DNA of 64,000 bases from Streptomyces asoensis (GTDB lineage: Bacteria > Actinomycetota > Actinomycetes > Streptomycetales > Streptomycetaceae): the NCBI RefSeq assembly GCF_016860545.1, contig NZ_BNEB01000003.1:62001-126000 (forward strand), read 5' to 3'. Within the stretch, counting starts at the first letter, position 1; every line of letters begins with the position of its first letter. Made by a program: the position numbers and the translations under genes. The notes below the pieces were generated by a model. That model was not told where the DNA came from. It worked only from the letters and a program-made list of their open reading frames with translations, and made no database searches. Below are positions 58,311 through 64,000 of the stretch, piece by piece.

Positions 58311-59686
58311 TGTCCGACCTGACAACGCTCCTGGAGGTGGGTGGTCCTGTCGCCGCGCTCGGCGGTGGGGCCGCCTACGCCCGGGCCAACCACCCGGGTC
58401 TCTACTGGTCGGCGGTCGGCGGGCCGATATCCACCGTCCGGCTCCTCAGCTCGTACGCCTCGGTCATGGAAGCCTGCGGCCTGACCGTCGCCCCCTCCCG
58501 ACTGCGGATCCTCGCCGTCAAAGCCACCACCCGCCGCGAGGTGCGGCCCGTACCGCCCCGCCGGGGGATCATCCGGCCCACCACTACCGGCTTACGGCTC
58601 CGGCTCCGCCTCGCTCCGGGGCAGGAACCCGCCGACGTCGCCGCCTCGGCCGAACGGCTGCGGCACGCCTGGGGCGTCCACGCCGTCTACGTCACCACCG
58701 TCAAGCCCGGTGTCGTGGAACTGCGACTCGTCGGCTTCGACGTCCTGCGCAAGGTGCGCATGCCTCGCAAGGTCGAGTGCGGCTTCCTCAAAGTGCCGGT
58801 CGCGCTGCGGGAGGACGCCACGCCCTTCGTACGCGACTACCGGGCTGTTCCCCACCAACTCACCCTCGGCGCGACGCTGTCGGGCAAGTCCATGTACCTC
58901 CGGCACCTGGTCGCCGGACTCGCCCGTCAGGACGTCGCTCTCGTCGGCGTCGACTGCAAGCGCGGGGTCGAGCTGGCTCCGTTCGCCCCGCGCCTCTCCG
59001 CGCTCGCCACCGATCCGGACGAAGCCGCCGAACTGCTGCCCGTCCTGATCAAGGAAATGGAGGACCGATACGACCTGATCAAGGCCAGGCAAGGCATCGC
59101 CCCCGATCTCCCCGACGAAGAGATCACCTCCGACATCTGGGGTCTGCCTGAGAGCGAACGGCCCGCGCCCATCGTCCTGTTCGTCGACGAGGTGGCCGAA
59201 CTCTTCCTGACCGCCACCCGCAAGGACGAGGAACGGCGCGACGAGATGGTCACCCAGCTCATCCGCCTCGCCCAGCTCGGCCGCGCGGCCGGCATCTACC
59301 TTGAGGTCTGCGGGCAGCGCTTCGGTGCCGAACTCGGCAAGGGCGCGACCATGCTCCGGGCCCAGCTCACCGGACGGGTCTGCCACCGCGTGAACGATGA
59401 GGCCTCCGCGAAGATGGCCCTCGGCGATATCGCACCGGAAGCGGTTCTTGCCGCCTGCGCCATCCCCGCTGAACGTCCCGGCCTCGCCGTCGCGGGCGAC
59501 ACCTCCGGCGGCTGGTCCCGCATCCGCACCCCTTACCTCTCCCTCGGCGACGCCGCCGACGTCTGCCGGGAAACGGCTCACCTGGTGCCCGAGCTGCCCG
59601 CGCTGAAGCCCTTCCGGCCTGACGTTCCCGTACGGCCCGTAGAGACCTCGGCCCCCGTCATCCAGCCGCACCCCGTCACCGACTGA
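58310..59686 (+). CDS. TraSA-like FtsK/SpoIIIE conjugative DNA translocase, contains a TTA codon
   Basis: A 458-residue hexameric DNA pump that moves double-stranded element DNA between mycelia, unlike the single-strand route of most conjugation. One N-terminal hydrophobic stretch is weak. Walker A is GATLSGKS (about residues 188-195) and Walker B is PIVLFVDEVAELF. The C-terminus carries a Pro-rich tail. Codon 95 is TTA (58592-58594), so full translation should need the bldA tRNA. The ATG shares one base with the previous stop (TGATG). Confidence 0.88.
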   Translation: MSDLTTLLEVGGPVAALGGGAAYARANHPGLYWSAVGGPISTVRLLSSYASVMEACGLTVAPSRLRILAVKATTRREVRPVPPRRGIIRPTTTGLRLRLRLAPGQEPADVAASAERLRHAWGVHAVYVTTVKPGVVELRLVGFDVLRKVRMPRKVECGFLKVPVALREDATPFVRDYRAVPHQLTLGATLSGKSMYLRHLVAGLARQDVALVGVDCKRGVELAPFAPRLSALATDPDEAAELLPVLIKEMEDRYDLIKARQGIAPDLPDEEITSDIWGLPESERPAPIVLFVDEVAELFLTATRKDEERRDEMVTQLIRLAQLGRAAGIYLEVCGQRFGAELGKGATMLRAQLTGRVCHRVNDEASAKMALGDIAPEAVLAACAIPAERPGLAVAGDTSGGWSRIRTPYLSLGDAADVCRETAHLVPELPALKPFRPDVPVRPVETSAPVIQPHPVTD

Positions 59687-59766
59687 CACCCCACTCCACC
59701 CGGTCGGCGTGACCGCCTCGCGCCACGTCCCTACCCCTCCCATGCCTGATTCCGGAAGGAGCCACC

Positions 59767-60393
59767 ATGCGCGCCCAACTGGCCCGCGTCGACGCGGTGC
59801 TCGTACAAGCGCTCATCGCCGCCGCGCTGTCCTTCGCCCACATTCACGACGTCGCCGTGGCGGCCGGACAGGACGGCTGGAAGGCCTGGGCCTATCCCGT
59901 CTCCGCCGACCTGCTGCTCGTCGCCGCCTGGCGTCGACTGCGCTCCGGCTCGGCCAAGGGTGCGGCCTGGTGCTGGTTCGTCATCGCGCTCGCCGCATCC
60001 CTGGGCGCAAACGTCGCCACGGCCGGCCTGCTCGACCTCGGCGACGTCCCGGCCTGGCTGCGCATCCTCGTCGCGGGCTGGCCCGCCGTCGCCTTCCTCG
60101 GCGGAACCCTCCTCGCCCACACCGCACCCAAGGTGGCCGATGACGCCGAGGTCATCGAGGACCAGGAGGACGAGCCCGAAACGGCCCCCGAGCCGCCCAC
60201 CCCGGCACCACCCGCCATCGAGGCCCCGCCGGAACGTCCCGCCGTCCCGGTCCCGGCCGCCCTCATCGACCACGCCCGCAAGGTCGCCGCCGAACACCAC
60301 ACCCGGACCGGCACCCCCATGGACGTCACCACTCTGCGCGCCCGCCTCGGCGTCCCGGCGCGCATGGCCGAAGCCATCGCCGCCCACCTCTGA
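59767..60393 (+). CDS. DUF2637-type membrane protein of the transfer operon (SpdA-like)
   Basis: A 208-residue membrane protein with four predicted helices in the first 125 residues (ALIAAALSFAHIHDVA first), an acidic Pro-rich linker and a C-terminal helix-turn-helix-like segment (DVTTLRARLGVPARMAEAIAA). Proteins of this type lie beside AICE transfer genes and act in spread of the element within the mycelium. ATG with GGAAGGAG upstream. Confidence 0.78.
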   Translation: MRAQLARVDAVLVQALIAAALSFAHIHDVAVAAGQDGWKAWAYPVSADLLLVAAWRRLRSGSAKGAAWCWFVIALAASLGANVATAGLLDLGDVPAWLRILVAGWPAVAFLGGTLLAHTAPKVADDAEVIEDQEDEPETAPEPPTPAPPAIEAPPERPAVPVPAALIDHARKVAAEHHTRTGTPMDVTTLRARLGVPARMAEAIAAHL

Positions 60394-60403
60394 GGGAGCT
60401 CTG

Positions 60404-60595
60404 ATGACCGTCAACCGCCGCTTCCGCAACGTCACCCGCATCGGCCCCGTGCAGGTCGGCACCGCCTACGACCACCGCGGCCGCGAGAAGCACACCGCCG
60501 CCTGCACCGCCCCTCGCTGCAACTTCTCCGCCGACTACGACAGCCGCGCCGCCGCCGAACTGGCCGCCCGCACCCACCGCTGCCCCGTCCGCTGA
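60404..60595 (+). CDS. Small mobile-element transfer protein
   Basis: A 63-residue basic soluble protein typical of AICE spread regions. It has a C-x4-C pair (CTAPRC) and a late His-Arg-Cys that could bind zinc. It starts 10 bases after the DUF2637 gene, with GAGGGAG upstream. Precise role unknown. Confidence 0.75.
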   Translation: MTVNRRFRNVTRIGPVQVGTAYDHRGREKHTAACTAPRCNFSADYDSRAAAELAARTHRCPVR

Positions 60596-60611
60596 AAGGA
60601 CCCCGTACCCC

Positions 60612-60806
60612 GTGACCGTCAGCCTGCCGCTCGTCGTCGTCCTCGGCTTCTTCGCCTGGGCGGCCATCAAGTACCTCGGCGTCCGCGTCTGGATCGTCGT
60701 CCTGATCACCCTCTTCGGCTTCTGGCTCTCGCGCACCTTCCTCGCCCCCGCCATCGAGTCCGGCACGCGCTCCGGCGTGACCGTCATAAACGGCCAACAC
60801 ATCTAG
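60612..60806 (+). CDS. Small membrane protein of the transfer operon (SpdB-like)
   Basis: A 64-residue protein with two hydrophobic helices (about 3-20 and 26-45) and a short polar tail. GTG start with AAAGGA upstream. Its size and place fit Spd proteins that help element DNA cross septa. The operator E motif covers its stop codon. Confidence 0.7.
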   Translation: MTVSLPLVVVLGFFAWAAIKYLGVRVWIVVLITLFGFWLSRTFLAPAIESGTRSGVTVINGQHI

Positions 60807-60815
60807 ACGAGTAGA
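60801..60815. promoter_or_regulatory. AICE operator E
   Basis: ATCTAGACGAGTAGA, 15 bases before the SpdD-like gene and overlapping the stop of the previous one. It implies a promoter here for the spdD-rep-xis-int genes, under the same repressor. Confidence 0.62.
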
Positions 60816-60830
60816 CGGGAGATCGCTGCC

Positions 60831-61082
60831 GTGTTCTTGCCCAAGTACCCGGACAACCCCACCCCGCCGCCCGCACACACCCACGCCCCGACCGACCCGG
60901 CCCCCGCCCCGGTCCGGCGCTCGCTCCCGTCGGTCTCCATCGATCAGAAGACCGTCGCGGCCGTCCTCGTCGGCGGAGTCGTCCTCACCGCGCTCCTGGC
61001 CGCCGTCGCCGTCACGGCCATCTCGGTCGCCGTCGCCGCCGTGGTCCTGCGCTCCCTGCTCCGCGACCACCACCGCCGCTGA
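60831..61082 (+). CDS. SpdD-like membrane protein
   Basis: An 83-residue protein with a Pro/His/Ala-rich start and one long hydrophobic segment (about 42-73, VAAVLVGGVVLTALLAAVAV). The GTG start follows GGGAGA. It resembles SpdD proteins of Streptomyces plasmids, which extend pock formation by spreading DNA in recipient mycelium. Confidence 0.75.
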   Translation: MFLPKYPDNPTPPPAHTHAPTDPAPAPVRRSLPSVSIDQKTVAAVLVGGVVLTALLAAVAVTAISVAVAAVVLRSLLRDHHRR

Positions 61083-61154
61083 CCTGCGGCCAGACCTCCG
61101 GGGCGGCGTGACACAGCCACGTACCCGCCGCCCCGGCGGCCCACCCCTCCCGAA

Positions 61155-62525
61155 GTGCCCGTCAGAAGGAGAACCGTCATCTTCGCCCGCGCCACCCCGC
61201 CCCCTCTCCCGGAACTCAGCAACCTCGCCGCAGGCGGCACCCTGCCCGGTATCCTCCGCCAGCTCTCCGGCCTCGGCGGCTGCACCCACCCCATCCGCCT
61301 CGACGGCCACCGCACCGAATACGACGTCGACACCGCCACCGGCGAGATCGGCCGCGTCCTCCACCACCTCGCCTCGGGCGACCTCCCGGCCGGCCAACTC
61401 CTCGTCCGCTGCAACAACCGCCGCACGACCCGCTGCCCGGCCTGCTCCGAGGTCTACCGGCGCGACACCTTCCAACTGATCACCGCCGGGCTGCGCGGTG
61501 GCAAGGGCACCCCGGAACACGTCGCCACCCACCCCCGCGTCTTCGCCACCTTCACCGCCCCCGGCTTCGGCCCGGTCCACAACCGCCGCACCGACGGCCG
61601 CCCCTGCCGCTGCGGCGTCCGGCACGACCAGGAGGACGAAGCGCTCGGCACCCCGCTCAGGCCGGACACCTACGACTACGAAGCCGCCGTCCTCTGGAAC
61701 GCCCACGCCGGGCCCCTCTGGCGACGCTTCTCGATCTACCTGCGCCGAGAGGTCGCCAAGCGGGCGGGCCTGTCACAGCGGGAGCTCCGCGACCACGCCC
61801 GCGTCTCCTTCGCCAAGGTCGCCGAGTACCAGAAGCGCGGCGCGGTCCACTTCCACGCCGTCATACGCCTCGACGGTCCCGGCGGCGGCGAGACTCCGCC
61901 CCCGGTCTGGGCCACCGCCGAGCTGCTGACCGACGCCATCAGCGCTGCCGCGTCCAAGGTCCGCATCGACGGCCCGACCATCGACGGCCGCGTCCACGAG
62001 TTCGCCTTCGGCCGCCAACTCGATGTCCGCACGATCCGATCAGCCGACTTCAACGACGGCCAGGAGCTCACCGAACGCGCCGTCGCCGCCTACATCGCCA
62101 AGTACGCCACCAAGGGCGCAGAGACCGCCACGGGAGCTCTCGACCGCCCGCTCAAGTTCGTCGCCGAACTCGCCCAGCTCGACATCAGCGACCACGCCCG
62201 CCGCCTCATCCGAACCGCCTGGGCGCTCGGCGCACGCAAGGACCTCGAACATCTTCGCCTACGCGCCTGGGCCCACATGCTCGGCTTCCGCGGCCACTTC
62301 TCCACCAAGTCCCGCCGCTACTCCACCACCCTCGGCGCACTCCGCGACGCCCGCGCCGAGTGGCGCCGAGCACAGGCAGCCAACCCGACCGACACCGGAT
62401 CCGAGACGACCTACGTCCTCGCCCACTGGGTCTTCGCCGGAACAGGCCTCTCCGACGCCGAAGCCTGGCTCGCCGCGTCCCTCGAACCCGCGCCCGGAAC
62501 CGAAGGAGAACCCACCCATGGCTAG
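61155..62525 (+). CDS. RepSA-like rolling-circle replication initiator
   Basis: A 456-residue initiator. The metal-binding HUH motif is HFHAVIRLDG (about residue 235) and the nicking Tyr lies in AKYATKG (YxxK, about residue 318). An N-terminal Cys-rich region (CNNRRTTRCPACSEV) and RCGVRH may bind zinc. In pSAM2 RepSA makes the excised copy replicate before transfer. The start is uncertain. The GTG at 61155 precedes a good AGAAGGAG (61164-61171), with no ATG or GTG just after it; ATC is the only near-start codon there. The stop overlaps xis. Confidence 0.86.
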   Translation: MPVRRRTVIFARATPPPLPELSNLAAGGTLPGILRQLSGLGGCTHPIRLDGHRTEYDVDTATGEIGRVLHHLASGDLPAGQLLVRCNNRRTTRCPACSEVYRRDTFQLITAGLRGGKGTPEHVATHPRVFATFTAPGFGPVHNRRTDGRPCRCGVRHDQEDEALGTPLRPDTYDYEAAVLWNAHAGPLWRRFSIYLRREVAKRAGLSQRELRDHARVSFAKVAEYQKRGAVHFHAVIRLDGPGGGETPPPVWATAELLTDAISAAASKVRIDGPTIDGRVHEFAFGRQLDVRTIRSADFNDGQELTERAVAAYIAKYATKGAETATGALDRPLKFVAELAQLDISDHARRLIRTAWALGARKDLEHLRLRAWAHMLGFRGHFSTKSRRYSTTLGALRDARAEWRRAQAANPTDTGSETTYVLAHWVFAGTGLSDAEAWLAASLEPAPGTEGEPTHG

Positions 62526-62757
62526 CCGACGCCTGGCCCTGGCCGACGTTGTCGCGGAACCCCACGCCCTGCCTTCGCGATACCTGACCCCTGAGGACCT
62601 TGTGGAGATGTTCGATCTGCCCAGCGTCGAGACGGTCTACCAGTGGCGGCGCAAGCGCACCGGACCCCGTGGCTTCCGCGTCGGCCGGCACCTGCGCTTC
62701 CACCCGGCCGATGTGCGGGCCTGGGTCGACTCGTTGCGCGAGGGGGCGGCTGCCTGA
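62518..62757 (+). CDS. xis: Excisionase (Xis), MerR-type helix-turn-helix
   Basis: A 79-residue DNA-binding protein that directs the integrase towards excision. The helix-turn-helix is LTPEDLVEMFDLPSVETVYQWRRKRTGP, followed by a basic wing GFRVGRHLRFHPADVRAWV. The ATG follows AAGGAG by 9 bases and overlaps rep by 8 bases. Its stop overlaps the integrase start, as in pSAM2. Confidence 0.86.
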   Translation: MASRRLALADVVAEPHALPSRYLTPEDLVEMFDLPSVETVYQWRRKRTGPRGFRVGRHLRFHPADVRAWVDSLREGAAA

Positions 62758-64000
62758 TGGCCGGACACATCCAAGACCGCTGGTACAGGGCGGAGGTCGG
62801 TCCGGACGGCAAGACCCGTAAGGTCAAGACCGATCGTCACGGCCTCGGCATGCGCTACCGGGCTCGCTACGTAGGACCGGACGGCACAGAGAAGTCGAAG
62901 AGCTTCCCGGACAAGCAAAAGCGACTGGCAGATGTCTGGCTGACCAGCATCGAGGCCGATATGGCGCGAGGTCAGTACATCGACCCGCAGGCGGCCCGCG
63001 TCACCTTCCGCGAGTACGCAGAACGCTGGCTGGCGGCCCTGACGACCGACCTCACGAGCCGGGCCGCCGTGGAAGGACGGTTGCGCCTCCACGCCCTGCC
63101 GTACCTCGGTGCCCGGCCCATCGGGTCGTTCCAGGCCGAGCACATCCGCGACTGGAACCGCCAGCTCGAAGACTCGGTGACGTCGGCCCGGTACCGGCGC
63201 CTGATCTTCGACGCTGTCTCTTCGGTCCTCAACGCGGCCGTGGATGACCGCCTGCTGGCCTCGAACCCTTGCCGGGCTCGATCGGTCAAGGCACCTCGTC
63301 CCGCGCCGTCACGGGTACATCCGTGGTCCGCAGAGCAGGTCTTCGGGGTGCGTGGCGGCCTGCCCGAGCGCTATCGCGCCATGGTCGACCTGGGCGCCGG
63401 ATGCGGGTTGCGGCAGGGCGAGATCCTTGGCCTGGCCGTCGACAACATCGGAGACCTGGGCTGGGTGTACGTACGTCAGCAGGTGAAGAAGGTCCGCGGC
63501 ACGCTCGTCTTCGCGCCGCCCAAGCGCGGCAAGCTCCGTGACGTCCCCCTCGACCCCGAGGTGTCCGCCGCGCTCCACGACCACATGGAACGCTTCCCGC
63601 CCGTCGACGTGACCCTGCCCTGGCTGACTCCGACTGGGCCCAAGGTGACTCGTAACCTCGTCTTCACGAGCGGCATCGGCGCAGCCATCTGGAGTCAGGG
63701 CTTCAACGATCAGGCGTGGAAGCCTGCATTGGCTTCCGCCGGCATCATCCCGGCCCCCGAGAAGGGGCAGCGGTACGCAGCCGCCCGCGAGCACGGCATG
63801 CACGCCCTACGGCACTTCTACGCCTCGGTGCTCCTGGACGCCGGGGAGAACATCAAGGCTCTGAGCCTCTACCTCGGTCACAGCGACCCGGGGTTCACGC
63901 TCCGCGTGTACACGCACCTGATGCCGTCCAGCGAGACCCGGACCCGAAAGGCCATTTCCGCGGTGTACCGGGCTGCCGGTCACGCTCACGACGGCCCCGA
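62757..64000 (+). CDS. int: Tyrosine-type site-specific integrase (3' partial)
   Basis: At least 414 residues; the frame is open at the window edge. The N-terminal arm-binding part and core-binding domain (about 75-175) precede the catalytic domain. The catalytic residues are Arg in GCGLRQGEILGLA, His-x-x-Arg in HALRHFYASVLL, His in LGHSDPG and the nucleophile Tyr in RVYTHLM, so the enzyme is active as far as it can be read. Only a short tail should be missing. It inserts the element into a tRNA gene; the site should follow just after the stop, beyond this window. Confidence 0.92.
   Translation, partial: MAGHIQDRWYRAEVGPDGKTRKVKTDRHGLGMRYRARYVGPDGTEKSKSFPDKQKRLADVWLTSIEADMARGQYIDPQAARVTFREYAERWLAALTTDLTSRAAVEGRLRLHALPYLGARPIGSFQAEHIRDWNRQLEDSVTSARYRRLIFDAVSSVLNAAVDDRLLASNPCRARSVKAPRPAPSRVHPWSAEQVFGVRGGLPERYRAMVDLGAGCGLRQGEILGLAVDNIGDLGWVYVRQQVKKVRGTLVFAPPKRGKLRDVPLDPEVSAALHDHMERFPPVDVTLPWLTPTGPKVTRNLVFTSGIGAAIWSQGFNDQAWKPALASAGIIPAPEKGQRYAAAREHGMHALRHFYASVLLDAGENIKALSLYLGHSDPGFTLRVYTHLMPSSETRTRKAISAVYRAAGHAHDGP

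Larger units (their letters stand above)
55616..64000. mobile_element. pSAM2-like actinomycete integrative and conjugative element (right part beyond window)
   Basis: In order: RsbW-like pair, Pif-like Nudix protein, KorSA-like GntR, Pra-like activator, TraSA-like FtsK protein, Spd membrane proteins, RepSA-like initiator, Xis and Int. This is the known AICE module set, in the pSAM2 layout. The integrase is open at the right edge, so attachment site and target tRNA lie beyond 64000. The left limit shown is the last gene with an element-type operator; the true end may be further left, up to about 52.5 kb. Confidence 0.85.

Overview
The window is high-GC DNA from a Streptomyces chromosome. Signs of this are near-saturated G/C third codon positions, frequent GTG and occasional TTG starts, long GC hairpin terminators, mycothiol-type and PknG-type proteins, and a pSAM2-like actinomycete integrative and conjugative element (AICE) at the right edge. 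From about 1 to 52.5 kb it reads as ordinary conserved Streptomyces core. From about 52.5 kb to the end it is accessory DNA with lower GC, long non-coding gaps and mobile genes.

Layout. 1-4.7 kb: the end of a sulfonate-scavenging operon (binding protein, permease, ATPase, flavin monooxygenase, TauD-type dioxygenase). 4.8-5.5 kb: an Fe superoxide dismutase behind a near-perfect nickel-regulator (Nur) box. 5.7-12.8 kb: a zinc-ribbon protein, a mycothiol-reductase homologue lacking its second cysteine, an M1 aminopeptidase, a DUF559-type protein, a Nudix hydrolase, and a divergent PPOX/CGNR pair. 12.9-16.3 kb: a secreted S8 protease behind a leader that can fold into nested stems plus a pseudoknot. 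16.4-19.7 kb: an ECF sigma factor with a membrane partner, asd, and a DUF1203 protein. 19.9-29.3 kb: a second M1 aminopeptidase, an EamA transporter and a divergent MarR regulator sharing an 18-bp palindrome, 4-alpha-glucanotransferase, an HNH endonuclease, and a mechanosensitive channel.

29.4-36.3 kb is the chitosan-oligosaccharide operon csnR-csnE-csnF-csnG-csnH-csnK. A consensus promoter is followed at once by the CsnR operator palindrome. 36.5-48 kb is a seven-gene signalling locus: a GlnX-like membrane sensor, a GlnH-like glutamate-binding protein, a coiled-coil protein with a rare TTA codon, a PknG-type kinase, a PP2C phosphatase, a vWA protein and an FHA protein. Kinase, phosphatase and FHA protein all start with paired zinc ribbons, which suggests one pathway for amino-acid sensing. 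48-52.5 kb holds a methyltransferase, a truncated haemoglobin and an ettA operon.

52.5-64 kb is the island. It holds a membrane protein with four tandem 69-bp repeats, facing a zinc-ribbon/DUF4145 protein (possible defence cargo), and a 90-base nested stem-loop element. The AICE follows: an RsbW-like ATPase pair, a Pif-like Nudix protein, a KorSA-like GntR repressor, a Pra-like activator, a TraSA-like FtsK translocase with a TTA codon, Spd membrane proteins, a RepSA-like rolling-circle initiator, Xis, and a tyrosine integrase cut by the window edge. A shared motif (TAGACGAGT) precedes every transcription unit of the AICE and probably marks the GntR regulon. Both att sites are unresolved, because the right one lies beyond the window.
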